Shown: one piece after another, positions 12,801 through 23,999 of the stretch | Numbering within the stretch: position 1 is the stretch's first letter | Layout: each line of letters starts with the position of its first letter | Assembly (NCBI RefSeq): GCF_040802235.1 | Contig: NC_133161.1 | Coordinates: 145,071,121-145,135,120 of the forward strand | Direction: 5' to 3' | Source: Manis javanica | Taxonomy: Eukaryota; Chordata; Mammalia; Pholidota; Manidae | Length of the DNA stretch: 64,000 nt | Made by a program: the position numbers and the translations under genes | Notes under the pieces: model-generated | The model's input: only the letters and a program-made list of their open reading frames with translations | The model's database searches: none | What the model was told of the DNA's origin: nothing

Positions 12801-15800
12801 AATTCTCCACTCCATGTCTTTTTGTTATTGTTACTATAAAATTTTACTTTTTAAAATTCAGTTCTATTAAGGTACAATCGACATATAAAGCTATAAGATA
12901 TTTAAAGTATGTATCATGGTGAGTCCATGTCTTTAACTTTATTTTTTATTATTATTATTTTTTAGGAGACCAAGGCAGAGACTTTTATTTAGAGAGAAAG
13001 CGAGAGGACAGAGCTCCTCGCTCAGACCAGGAGGGGACAAGAGAGTCCTCTCCATGTCTTCACTTTAAATTAACAATGTGAGATTAAGATTTCTTCAAAT
13101 AAGGGCAAGGTTTCCTGTAATTTTTAGTACACAAATAATAAAACCTTAATCCCTAAGGAGAAGAAATTGACCTAAAATTTTCACCAGGCAACAGTACTTG
13201 TTTAGAAGGCTAAGACCCAATGTACTCAAGAAACTTCATTTCACGTTAGTTTTTATAATAGGAGGTTCACATTTCAACCATCTACATATTTCTGGCAAAA
13301 ATATAAAAAAATAAAAGTGTAGTAGCTGCTCTGCCTTACCAGTGACAAACAGGTAAGTCTCTGTACTGGTTCACTCAAGGTTCAAGTGTTACATATGTCC
13401 AAATAAGGTAAGGTTTATGCCCCAAAATGACCCCCCAAAAGGAGCTGTTCCACAAAAAACTTGTATACAAATGTTCATAGAAGCATTATTCATCAGAGCT
13501 AAAAAGCAAAAACCCAAATGTCCACCTGATGAACAGAGGAACAAAATATGGTATACCATCCATACAAAGGCATATTACTCAAGCCATGAAAAGGAATGAA
13601 GAACATGCTACCACGTGGCTCAAGTTTGAAAATATGCTAAGTGAAAGAAACCCGTTGCAAAAGGCCACATTTTACATGATTCCATTTATACGAAATACCC
13701 AGAACAGGCAAATCTACAGAGACAGAAAGTAGATTAGTGGTTGCCAGGGGCTGGGAGGGGACATGGGGACTGACTGCTAATGAGGACAGGGTTTCTTTGT
13801 TGTGGGGGGTGGAGTATGAAAATGTTCTAAGTTTAGATAGTGGTGATGGTCGCACAACTTTGTGAGTATACTAAAAAATCATCAAATTGTACACTTTACA
13901 AGGCTAAATTTTATGGTATGTGAATTGTATCTCAATTAAAAAAAAAAAGGAATGGAGGAAAGCAAAACCCAAAGCTTAGAAAAGACTTAAGACCCATGGT
14001 AAAGCAATTGCAATATATAGATCTTATTTGAATTCTGAGTCAAACAACTACATAAGTTTTAAGACAACTGGAAAAATCTGAACAGTGAATGAACAGTTAA
14101 TGGTATCAAGGAATATTGATCATTTTTAAGGTGCAATACGCATTATCAATTAAAAGTATTTTCAAAGTAAGGAATACTTTCCTTAAAACTAAGAGTTGTG
14201 TAAATTCAAGTCCTTCTGTCCTACAACCTCTCATTAAAGATGCGCCCTCAGTCACTTTACGTTGAACATCTCGATGAGCTGCGTGGGGTGGACATTCTCC
14301 AGTGTCGCACCGTACTACTTTTGCTTGTACTGACATAGGCTCACCTGATTTACTAACTATCCTGAGGGTCAGAACTCAAAATTTCATGTGTTGGATATCA
14401 ACTGTAAGTATTTCTCTTAAAATCAATTGCACTAATGTTACACAAATGAATTTTTATGACTTGAGATAAAATTTCCGAAGTATCAATATCATATTTGGAT
14501 TAAAAAGATGCTGAATAGCAAAAAACTTTCATATAGTAGTTCTAAAAACCTGGTGATTCAAAAACTGGACCTAGTGATAATGATACTTGTGAAGAATTTG
14601 GATATATTGTTTCATGAATGTAAGAATGGAAAAAAGCAATTAAATCCTCAATTGAAAATCTTATGTAATTTTAAATACATATGTATAAGTAAACAATGAA
14701 GTATTTTAAGAATACATTGGACTATTTGTACTACACTCCTAAACATTCATCTATTCCAACCGGCAAAATACTTTTCTTTATCTTCTTCATGAGGAAAATG
14801 GGGATTCGCTTAAATCTGAGATCACCTCACCTGGTTTCTCCTTTTTCCAAAGACTAAGTGAACTAGAAAGTGTTCTGCATCTGCAAATTATCAAGTTGAT
14901 ACAGCAGAAAAACTCAATGACTGGAAGTGAAAGGACCTGAAATCCAGTTTTTGTTGTTCTATTTACTGTCTGATCTTACGTTACTCACCCTCTCTTAGCC
15001 TCAGTTTCTTCTATGAAATGCAACATCATCTGGCCACCTCACAAAGCAGTTCTGAGAGCCAAAAGAGCGCAGCTGACCCGTGAACAACAAACACGGGTTC
15101 GAACTGCATGGGTCCACTTACACACAGACTTTTTTCGATGAATACATAGGAAAAATTTTTGGAGATTTGTGACAATTTGAAAAAAATTTATTTTCTCTAT
15201 CTGTAAGAATACACAGTATTAATACATATACAAAGTATGTGTTAATCGACTATGTTATCAGTAAGGATTCTGGTCAACAGTAGGCTAGCAGTAGTAAAGT
15301 TTTGGGGGAGTCAAAAGATGCTTTACTGCGTGGGGGCAGGGGAGTTGGTGCCCTTAACCCCTTGGTTGTTCAAGGTCAACTGTATAATGAAACTGTACGC
15401 CAAAGCTCTACACAACTTACATCACATATATTCATAATGCAGAACAGCACCGTTAATAATAAACTTGTAAGAAATGCATTTCATTAAAAAATGGTATCAC
15501 TTCAAGACAATAGGTTTTTACCTTTATGGGTTTGTCAACATTTTTATATTCAAATAATGGACACAGACTCTCCCTCTAAAATTTTACATATAATTTCAAG
15601 GAATTCAGCTTTTCTAGAGCAGGAATTCTCAAATGGCCCAGAAAACCATTTTATGCAGTAAGAAATATCACTAATAAATGGCAGTATATTGTAAATGTAA
15701 TCCATGTAGAGCCCTTTCCCACCAAAAAAAAGTCTGAGAACCTCAGTCCTAAGAAGTTATGGTTCTCACCTTACAATTTTATGAGCCTTTAAAGGAATAA

Positions 15801-18800
15801 CGTTAAGTCCCAGTTAAGTAAAGATATTAAGTATAGCACAGTTTAAACTCAGGCAATCAGGTGTCCATCTAGAGAAAGGATGGCTTAAATCAAACCTTCA
15901 GATGTACAGAAATATGAATTTTAATACAAAGCCCATATCTAAAATATCTAGTAACAATAATCTTGTTAGAAACAATGTTTGTAGGTTTCAGAGTAGTTTT
16001 CAGGCAGCTGGAATTGATGTAAAAATTAACATCAAAGGCAACGTGAAAGAGAGAAAAAGGAACAAAAGGTAACCTGTAAGTAGAAAGGTGTATGCTGTGG
16101 AGAGGAGCGATTCATCTACTGGGCTTTATTGAATGGAGTAGTCAAAGGCTAATTAGAGGTATTGGCATCTCCATATTAGCAATATTATGATAGGAAGTAA
16201 CCAGATTATTTATTGAGCCTACTACACACAATAGATGCTCTCCAGGAAAGCTAAGAGGAAACTAAGTGGAAACAGATTGGCATTCTTCCATCAAGAAGCC
16301 TAGTAGAATCTTAAAGATTTTTTTTAACTATATATGGTGACACGTTAATGAGACTTATTGTGGTGGTCATTTTGCAATATATACAAATATTGTTATCATT
16401 ACATTGTACAACTGAAACTATACTGACACATATCAATCAAATCCCAATAAAAAAAAAAAGTCCAGTAGGGATACGACACAAACATAAATAACTGTAACAC
16501 TAGGCAAAATGTATTAAGTAATTTGCTATAGGAATTCAGAGGAAGAAAAAATTACTACTAGGGTCCAAGAAGCCGACACAGGTTTCTACTCACTGTATAA
16601 CTCATGTTACAAGGCTGGGAGGTATGGTCACCTCTAAACAAGATATATTTAACCTATCCACACTAATATTCATCTTCTTAAATCCTCTGAAACAATAAAG
16701 CTTATCTTCACATCAATGTTTACTGATGCTTAACAATTATTAGAAGGTAAATTAATTTTCCTTCTATAATTAATCTGATTTTTTTTGGGGAGGGAGAATG
16801 AAGTATGATTCTCTATAAAGTTATTTTATTTATTCTCTACATTTTTGGGAAAGAACTTAGACCTAAAAGGAGCTTTCAGGAGTCCTTGATTGTTTTACAG
16901 ATGTAAAAACTGAGGGTCCAGAAGCTAGACAGCTCTCCAAAACTGTTCAAAATTAATCGATTCCCTACTAAGTTGAGCTTCGTCAATTTTTCTCTTAATA
17001 ATACTTAAAATGTTTTAAGTATATTACTGTTTTGGGATTAAATAATAACTGTCTCCTACCCAGGTTTAACTACATAGACCAGAAAGTTCCCTGAGTAAAG
17101 AAACCTGGAGAATTAGGTAATTCTAATTACCTCTGCCACTAATTATATGACCTTGGATAACTTAATTGCTCTTTGAAATATCCCTAAAATAAACGTTAAT
17201 TTATATGAAACCTGAAGTGCCTTTGCATATTTAAGATTCTGTAATTCTAAGCATTGAAAACTTTACAGCAACAGAAAATGTACAATACCTTCACTTTACA
17301 CCCAAATACTCCAGTAGTTAACTACATTGCAACCATACTTTTACATTAATATTAAGCAGTTAGAAGGCAAACTGCCAATCAAAACAAATCATGTGAGATA
17401 AGCTGCATGTCATCCCATCCTCAATCGTGATAGAGGTCCAAGAATAACAGGTATAAATACACATAATTCCCTAAAAAAAAAATGTCAAGGACTTCCTCAA
17501 ACCTCTAAATGTTTCAGTATTCCTTACTTCCAGAATTAAGCACTTTCTTCTTCATAATTCATTGTAATGATTATATATACATAAACACATATATATATCA
17601 CACACATTTATGATTCATGAACATATTAAGGCTGGTTTCTACAATGGTCACAGAGGATCATTTTATCTTTCCTCTTTGTTTACAATCAGATTAATCATAG
17701 TATGAAAATAAAATCAGAGGGAAGATCACAATAAAATCTAGACCACATGCAAAGCCTAAAACTTTCTGAAAAGTTACTCAGTGAGTTTCACACTCATCAC
17801 AAGTTTCTAGTCTAAAACAAAAGCTTGTAGAGAAAAAAATAAAAGGACATCGTTCTCAGTTTCTGCAGTAAACTTCCTATTTGGACCGTATGATGGCAAA
17901 TCAATGGAAACTCAAGAAAATCCTTCTCATTCTTTGTTGTCCTCTCAAACAACAATAAAAAAGATAAAGAATACCACAGCTGTGGAGCTGCTGTATTGTG
18001 TATGACAAAGGGAAAAAAAGGAATAATAATCCCCTAATTGCGAACTGTTACCACTGTGTAGGATTTCAGTTTCTTCCCTATCACGTGTGTATCAGCCACA
18101 CAAACCCAAACCTAGCTTTCTAATAACTAATGACTCTGGGGAGCTAAACTCAGTATAATCATTTATACTTCATGTGTCCACTATAGTGAATTTACTCATT
18201 GCCTATACTTAGTAAATAAGACAAGAACAGCACTCTGTAGATAAAGAGATTTTTACAGACTGCTGCTACCATGAGACTTAATATTAAATAAAGTTTATAC
18301 AAATGTAAGTTTACTAAGAAAAAGAAAGATCTATAATGATATCTGACAAATGTTAAGAAAGCAAGAACACGTTCTCACTAATGTGCAGAAAACCATAAAA
18401 AAGATCAAGTCAAGAGATGCCCTTTTTTATACTTCATTTTATAACAAAATCATCGTTTGTTTTTGCATTTCTTCAGTTATTTCTCCACAAGGAAGGGCTT
18501 CACAGTGTAGGATATTTTGCACTAACGTCAATAACTAAAGCTAAAGGAAATTTATTTTTCCAAACTCAACATTTATGTATTGATAACTGCAATTTACTCC
18601 AAAATGCATTTAAAACAAAAGAGAGGGATGGACATGTGTGATAAAACAAATACAGTGAAATGTTAATTACAGAATCTAGCAGGTGGTTACATGGGTCACT
18701 AAGATCTTTCAGCGTTTCTAGATGTTTGAAATTTTTATTTAAAAATGTGAAGGAATAATCAACTTTCGGAAGTTTGACACAACTTTTAGATCCAAGAAAT

Positions 18801-20716
18801 CTTATAAAATGTCACCCTATTTGGACTTTTCTATTATACAGGGATCTCTTCATAAGAGTAGGACCGAAAAATATTACACAAAAATAAGAGTTAGCAATGT
18901 GTTAAGACTTAACAGAGCAGAATGTACTGAGATAAATTGTTCTCCAGAGTACATAAATCTGTGGGTATCTGGATCATGCCAAGTTCCTAGTAATTCAGAA
19001 ATATAAGCATATTTAAACATGACACAACTGTATGTATAAGCACGTGTTCAAATAACATGCAAAATTTATATTTTATGACCCAACACCTAGGGTTTTACTA
19101 TCCCTTGATTATTGATGTATTACTCAGACCCAACAGTAACTGCAATGGGGTATGGGGGGCGGCCTCGGTAATTAGGGTGAATGTAGTAACCACATTGTTT
19201 TTCTTTTGAAACTTTCATAAGAGTGTACATCAATGATACCTTAATAAAAGAAAAAATACAAAAAAAGAAAAATACCAAGTCCCAAGAACTTTTCAACAAA
19301 CTTTTGTAAAGATTACCTATATTTGGTTTATGTAATACAAAGCTTTAATTTTGCTATTAAAATTGTAATATGCTCTAAAAATGCGGTACAAATACGCAGG
19401 ATGTAAAAGGAAAAGGAGTTTAAAAATCACTATGCAAATACTGAGCCTCCTAGCAGAAATGAAAAAAGGTATTTTCGGAAATTTTATGTCCAACATTAAA
19501 GTTTTATGAGGCAAACCTGCTGGATCTAATTTATAAGCCTGAAGCTGTAAAAAAACCTTTCAGTGGTTTAAAGCCCAAGCATGAATTCCCCACAGCCTAA
19601 AAGTTCTCATTTTAAAAAGTTGTCAGTAAAACTTGGCATGACTGCCACCAAAGTATATTGTCACCTCTCAAGTGTGGAGGAAGATGCTTTAAATAAAAAT
19701 ATTAATCTACTGGCAAAAAGAGAATGAAAAAGAAAAAGAACATCCTTCACAAGACTGAAGAGCATAAAAGTGCACTGAAAAAATAAACTACTGGCTCGTC
19801 TAGAATCAGAAGAATTTTTCCTACTTCATAAATACCCACAAACAGGAGAGAGAAAGAAAGAGTTCATGGGGTCAGGCCTGTGTTTTGTCCCATCCTCACC
19901 CACACTGACTTCCCCCACCTCTACAAAAGATGAGAACATCTGATGGCCAGTAACAGGTCCCAGAGCTCTAACCCCTTCTTACTCCTGCAGGGGGACACCT
20001 GACGATATGCCACATACACATTTCACCTGAACGGTTACGTTCCTAGGAGAAAGGCCGTGTTCTCTGTAACTCGCGCACATTTCCCCAAAGCTCTATACGC
20101 TGCGTATACCCGCTGGGTAACACGGACACATGGACACTGCTCGGTTCTGCAGAAAGCACGGAAGGTTTCAGACACTTGGGTCCTAAGAACTTAGTCGTTT
20201 CTGTCCTATACCTCCTTTCGAACTTCCATTTCCCCCTTTCGAAGAGACAAAAGAATCAGTCTTGAATACCAACGGACCTGGGTTCCGAAAGTGAATGGCC
20301 CACCGAGCACCGAAGAGGAGAGGTGAACCCATCACAGAAGGCAGGACCCCCCGAGCCCAGGCGCCAGGGAACCAGCTGGACATTGACGAGGACCGCGGCG
20401 CGGCGTCCAAGCGACACCACCACGAGGTTCTCGCAGAGCAGAGCCCCGGGCCCGGGGGCCCGGCAGAGAAGGCCGCCCGGCTGGCAAGGGGCGGGGTGTG
20501 GGCGCGACCCCAGAGGGGCTGGAGTCAGGTCCCCGGATCGCCCGGAGGGCCGGGCACCGGGCGGGGAAGACCACACCGCTCCCCGAGGCGCGGCCGGAGC
20601 GCCCGACTCCAGGACCTCGGGCAGCGAGTCCTCTGCCCCGGGACCAGGCCGACCGGGAGGGAGGGCGGGCGAGCGAGGCGGGACCCCGGAACTCGGCGCG
20701 GCCCGGATCTTACCAT
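888..20716 (-). CDS. ARCN1: Coatomer subunit delta (archain 1), complete, 10 coding exons
   Basis: Delta-COP is part of the F-subcomplex of the COPI coat, which carries Golgi-to-ER and intra-Golgi traffic in the cytosol. Coding exons (minus strand, 5' to 3'): 20714-20716, 10873-11136, 10220-10399, 9895-10100, 9025-9189, 6871-7036, 5309-5456, 4884-4992, 2409-2613, 888-977. All have GT-AG borders, phases close, and the sum is 511 codons plus stop, the usual length. Exon 1 carries only the ATG, directly followed by the donor GTAAGA; exon 2 resumes at [10 protein letters not shown]. Residues 1 to about 140 form the longin-like N-terminal domain, followed by a charged helical linker ([20 protein letters not shown]). 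From about residue 270 ([15 protein letters not shown]) to the end is the mu-homology domain, finishing DKYEIL. I recognise the protein directly, so identity is near certain. Intron 1 is about 9.6 kb and repeat-laden. Confidence 0.97.
3940..4070 (+). repeat. L1 3'-end fragment
   Basis: It resembles the degenerate end of an L1 3' UTR (GTGTATACATGTCAAAAC, then CAATTATACTTTAATAAAGC). It lies in ARCN1 intron 8. The subfamily is not determined. Confidence 0.5.
4340..4610 (-). repeat. Old L1 fragment, antisense
   Basis: The plus strand reads like the reverse complement of an L1 3' region: AAAGTATACAGTTCAATG, then AGAACATTTCC, then GTAAGTGGAATCATTGAGTAT. It is in ARCN1 intron 8 and is highly diverged. 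Confidence 0.45.
4671..4867 (+). mobile_element. 5'-truncated L1 3' end with perfect target-site duplication
   Basis: The body 4687-4851 ends in CAATGATACCTTAATAAAA and an A-rich tail. It is flanked by an identical 16-bp direct repeat AGAAAAGATGAGTATG at 4671-4686 and 4852-4867. It sits in ARCN1 intron 8, antisense to the gene, and its near edge is intron position +17 from the exon 8 donor. The same 3' end occurs at 19120-19275. The intact duplication implies a fairly recent, lineage-specific insertion. Confidence 0.8.
7200..8070 (+). repeat. Degenerate L1 ORF2 end and 3' UTR
   Basis: It carries the familiar L1 3' wording in decayed form: ACTGTTTGTAATAGTAGAAG, then AATGTCCATTAACATGGGAC, then GGCAGCTGTGAAAAAAAGG. 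It fills part of ARCN1 intron 5 and has no coding capacity. Confidence 0.55.
12277..12319. repeat. Perfect 19-bp inverted repeat with 5-nt loop
   Basis: The left arm 12277-12295 and right arm 12301-12319 are exact reverse complements, separated by ACAGA. The arm is CTTTTCATGTGAAATCTCA. It lies in ARCN1 intron 1. Complementarity stops abruptly outside the arms, and no transposon ends or target duplication are visible. Confidence 0.9.
12924..13066 (-). mobile_element. Retroposed LTR transcript end (R region plus poly(A))
   Basis: On the minus strand a roughly 100-nt body ends with AATAAA (12984-12989), then CTCTGCCTTGGTCTCC and an A/T-rich poly(A) tail. This is the layout of the 3' end of a retroviral LTR transcript. 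Near-identical direct repeats flank it (TCCATGTCTT at 12924-12933 and 13051-13060, extended by a diverged ACTTT), as expected for L1-mediated retroposition. The LTR assignment is inference from layout only; no retroviral coding remains. Confidence 0.55.
13400..13950 (+). repeat. L1M ORF2 C-terminus and 3' UTR
   Basis: It contains typical L1 3' motifs: TTCATAGAAGCATTATTCAT, then GCCATGAAAAGGAATGAAG, then TGGTTGCCAGGGGCTGG, then an A-tract near 13939. It lies in ARCN1 intron 1, in inverse orientation to the gene. The short open frames inside it are L1 debris. Confidence 0.85.
14940..15062 (+). repeat. MIR SINE fragment
   Basis: It shows a weak MIR-type core (TACTGTCTGATCTTACG, then TTAGCCTCAGTTTCTTC). 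It is in ARCN1 intron 1, immediately upstream of the Tigger-like element. Confidence 0.45.
15070..15384. mobile_element. Tigger2-like TcMar DNA transposon, internally deleted
   Basis: The ends are imperfect terminal inverted repeats: CAGCTGACCCGTGAACAAC on the left and GTTGTTCAAGGTCAACTG on the right. The interior carries Tigger2-type wording (AATACACAGTATTAATACAT, GTGTTAATCGACTATG, GTTTTGGGGGAGTCAAAAG). At about 315 bp it is non-autonomous. It is in ARCN1 intron 1. Confidence 0.75.
16318..16462 (+). repeat. L1 3' UTR end
   Basis: It has the L1 tail wording GACTTATTGTGGTGGTCATT, then ACATTGTACAACTGAAACTA, then CCCAATAAAAAAAAAAA. It is in ARCN1 intron 1. No clean target duplication was found. 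Confidence 0.65.
19120..19275 (+). repeat. L1 3' end, same family as 4687-4851
   Basis: It shares GGGTGAATGTAGTAACCACA and ATCAATGATACCTTAATAAAA with the 4.7-kb copy and ends in an A-rich tail. It is in ARCN1 intron 1. Confidence 0.7.
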
Positions 20717-21010
20717 GGCGAAGGCGGTGGTGGGGCGCCCCCGCGCTCCGGCTCCACTGGCGCTAGGGCTGGGGCAGGGGAAGGGGAGCGCCGGCCGCTC
20801 TGGACCCGCTGCCCCCCTGACAGGAGCCGCCGCCGCTTCGCCTCTCGCCAAGATGGCGGCCTCAAGCCACGTCTCCAACCGGAAATGGCGCAGGTCAAAG
20901 GGCGAAGGGCGGAGCGCCGTGGGCGGAGAAATTGTAGGCACCGGGCAACGCCGCCGCCCTTGCCAAGGAGGCGTGGGGGCTCGCCCTCCAGCGTGGGGCC
21001 TCGGCCTCTC
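20290..21010 (-). promoter_or_regulatory. ARCN1: ARCN1 CpG-island promoter and 5' UTR
   Basis: A sharp GC- and CpG-rich block surrounds the ARCN1 start codon (20714-20716) in otherwise AT-rich DNA. Upstream of the ATG lie a YY1-type AAGATGGCGGC (20850-20860) and an ETS-like ACCGGAAATG (about 20878-20887). No TATA box is evident. This fits a housekeeping promoter firing leftward, with the start site probably about 20.85 kb (inferred). The island extends into intron 1. Confidence 0.75.
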
Positions 21011-21089
21011 CTCTCTGTTTCCGTTTGCTAGACCCTCGTTTGCCTTGCGACACCTCTTACAGTTTATAAAGCTCTCATAGCCACTCTAT

Positions 21090-21930
21090 CATTTAATATA
21101 CAAAATAACTGGTGTGCATAAGGGACTAGTACCCAGAATATACAAAGAATTCTTACAGCTCAGTAATAAGAGAGTCCAATTTAAAAATGGGCAAACTAGA
21201 CATTTCTCCAAAGAAGATATACAAATGACTAATAAGCACATAAAAATTTGCTCAACATCCTAATCCTTAGGGAAATGCAAATTAGGGCCACAGTGAGATA
21301 ACACTTTAGTAAGGCTGTAATAATAAGTGTTGGTGAGAATATGGAGAAACTAGAACCCTCCTATGCTGCTGGTAGAAATGTAAAATAGTGCAGCTGCTTC
21401 AGGAAATAGGCAGTTCCTCAAAAAGGTAAACATAGAGTTATTATATGATTCAGCAATTCCACTCCTCAGTATATAACCAAGAGAATTAAAAACATATGTC
21501 CACACAAAAATTTGCCCACTAGTGTTGATAGAAGCATTATTCATAATAGCCAAAAAGTGGAAACAATCCAAATGTCCATCAATAGATGGATGGTAACAAA
21601 GTGTAGTATATCTATCTGCTATCTGATGGAATATTACTCAGCCATGAAGAGAAATAAAGTACTGATACATGATACAACATGGATGAACCTTGTGTTATTT
21701 TAAGTGAAAGAAGCCAGTCACAAAAGACCACAGCTTATATGATTCCATTTATAAGACAGAAACTAGGGCTACAAGGGGGCCCATTTTTTTTGGAGTGATG
21801 AAAATGTTCCAGAATTAGACAGAGGTGGTGGTTCCACAACTTCGTAACTATACTAAAAACCATTGAGTCGTGCGCTTTAAAGGGGTGAATTTTTATGGTT
21901 TGTAAACTACATCTTTAAAAACAATGTGAA
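21090..21930 (+). repeat. L1M ORF2 3' part and 3' UTR
   Basis: A long stretch of recognisable L1 sequence: GGACTAGTACCCAGAATATA, AATGGGCAAACTAGACATTT, GAATATTACTCAGCCATGAA, AAGAAGCCAGTCACAAAAGA. It is decayed by stops and lies between the ARCN1 and IFT46 promoters. Confidence 0.88.
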
Positions 21931-22199
21931 GAATACATGGCAGTTACTGTGCTTACCTCCATTTTGGTGAAGAAAAAGATGAAAAGTTTAGAAAATTTAC
22001 CCAAAGTTCTAGGCCAATATATAATGGAAATAAGACTCAAATCTAATCTTTTGAGTCTCTTGGTGTTCTCCCCTGCCAAATGTCAGACTTAGAGTATATG
22101 TGAGTCAGCAGTTCTTCCCTATATTTTATTCCCATATCATTGGCTCACCTCTACCACACTCATCCACTGCTGCAATGATGGATAAACAATCTTTTATTG

Positions 22200-22350
22200 T
22201 TTATTTGGGGTCATGTACTTTACACACGCTATCTCTAATCCTTTACGACAATCCTGATAAGGTCACTTAAGATTTAAAAAAGTGAAGCATTTGCCCAGTC
22301 ACTCAGCCAGGAAGTGGTAGAGCCAGGATTCAAACCCAGCTTCTCTCGTT
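22200..22350 (+). repeat. MIR SINE
   Basis: It has the MIR pattern CACTCAGCCAGGAAGTGGTA then GAGCCAGGATTCAAACCCAG. Confidence 0.7.
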
Positions 22351-22384
22351 ATGACATATTCCCTCTTTACACCTCCTGTGTATT

Positions 22385-22570
22385 CCTTAATGTTTATTGA
22401 AAATTTACAGTGTACCAGGCATTACTCTAAATTCTTCACACAGATGATTTCATTTAATCCTCACAAGAATTCTCTATTTTACAGGTGGGGAAACCAAGGT
22501 ACAGAGAGGAAAACTATTCTACCACAGGTCTCAGGGCTAGAAAGGACCAAAGCTGAAATTTGAACAAAGG
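22385..22570 (+). repeat. MIR SINE, second copy
   Basis: It has the MIR pattern TTTAATCCTCACAAGAATTC, then TTTTACAGGTGGGGAAACCA, then GTACAGAGAGG. Confidence 0.65.
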
Positions 22571-22979
22571 CTGCTCTACTTAAGAACCCGTCCCCTTAAG
22601 CACTGCCTTATAGAATTCTTACGCTTACTCATTTCAATTCCATCTCCAATGGCTTTCTAGCGGAACCTTTACAAAATTTGCATATTTGAAAACTTTGCAT
22701 GTCTGGAAGGATAGATGTCAGAGTGTATTGTTCATTTTCTTATAAAAGCACACATATTTTTAAAAAAGATAAACAAATTCCTAATTTAAAAAAGGGTAAA
22801 AATTCTGCCTGGAATTGTTGCTTGATTGTGGCAGCTTCCAGGAGCCTTCAATATGGACAGATGAAGCTTGGCAAAGATCAATTGATGCTGATTCTTTGGA
22901 AATAGACGTTAGCTGAATTACACTGCATAAGAAAAGTATTCCAGTAAACATACTTGTGAGGAGGGCCTTAGAGGCAGTA

Positions 22980-23125
22980 TGTGATATGGTTAAAAGCAGA
23001 GACTTGGGAATTAGATTGACCTGTGTCTGACTCATTTTCAGCACTTACTAGCTAAGTGACTTTAGGAGAGTTACTTTAAATCTCCTAAACTCAATTACCT
23101 AGGCTGCAAATTGGCAGTAACATCT
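22980..23125 (+). repeat. MIR SINE, third copy
   Basis: It has the MIR pattern TATGGTTAAAAGCAGAGACT, then TTACTAGCTAAGTGACTTTA. Three MIRs in about 1 kb lie upstream of IFT46. Confidence 0.6.
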
Positions 23126-23485
23126 ATCACAATGTTGTTAAATTAGAGAACAGATTAGTAAAACTATATAATCTAAGCGCTCCCACATAGTACGTGCTTA
23201 ACAATACGTATCCATTATTACTAGCAATAGCAGAGAAAATTTTTTAAGAAATATTTTGCAGTTCCATTTTCAATCAGAAATGTTTCAGAGAGGTGCCTCT
23301 CATTTTCCTTTTTTAAAAAAGCCACTTCCCACTTTCCTCCGAGGGGTTTTCAGAGTCAAATTCCCAGTATTCTTTTCTGTTTCTCTCTCTTCAAAAATTA
23401 ACTTTGTCAATAGTTTTGAAATATTTGTTCCTCACATAGTCACTACTCCATTCATCCATCCAACGAACATTTTTTAGAGCACCCC

Positions 23486-23579
23486 ATTTATCCAATGCAC
23501 TGAAGCCAGTCACAAAAGACCACAACTTACATGATTCCATTTATATGAAACATCCAGAATAGGCAAATTTATCCAATGC
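23486..23579 (+). mobile_element. Internal L1 slice between short direct repeats
   Basis: The 68-bp insert at 23499-23566 is L1 3' sequence (GAAGCCAGTCACAAAAGACC, then GATTCCATTTATATGAAAC). It is bounded by identical 13-bp copies of ATTTATCCAATGC at 23486-23498 and 23567-23579. It lacks the L1 3' end and any poly(A). Confidence 0.65.
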
Positions 23580-23999
23580 TGTGAAGAACTTAAAAATTAG
23601 ACACAGACCCTACCCTAAAGAAGCTCGGTCGTCTTTAGCAAATAAACGTATAGGACTCCAGGTTGAATTTGAATCTCGATGGATAACGAGTAATTTGTTA
23701 GTGTACATATGTTCCATGCAATGGGACACAGTGAAGGGAAAGAACTATAACGTAATATAAATATAAATAAAAGGACATACAAAGTGTTGTGGAGATATTT
23801 CCTGGAAGTTTGCCTAAATTCTGACTAGACGGGTTCACGATGAATTGCATGCCCAACGGTCCGAGTCCTAGAGGCGAAAACGCACACCGTTATCTCCAGA
23901 TTGGAGGGCTAACTATACGAACCGAAATTCATCAACCCGCTTTGCCACCCTCGGCCGCTAGATGCCGCCACAAACGTGTGTACTGAAACCATAGACAAA

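Larger units (their letters stand above)
11137..20713 (-). other. ARCN1: ARCN1 intron 1 (9.6 kb)
   Basis: This separates the ATG-only exon 1 from exon 2. It is AT-rich and holds the hairpin, the retroposed LTR end, the L1 pieces, a MIR and the Tigger element listed separately. Between roughly 16.5 and 19.1 kb I see no recognisable gene or repeat, only AT-rich unique-looking sequence. Confidence 0.85.

Noticed and set aside
14106-14336. Open frame with a mildly CpG-containing patch in ARCN1 intron 1
   Set aside because: I could not link it to any known protein or repeat. Frames break without splice signals; possibly an old processed fragment, but not supportable.
20295-21080. 261-codon plus-strand open frame (and companions in other frames) over the ARCN1 CpG island
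   Set aside because: GC-rich DNA has few stops. The translation is Pro/Arg/Gly-rich in several frames on both strands without any domain, and it overlaps the ARCN1 promoter and first exon.
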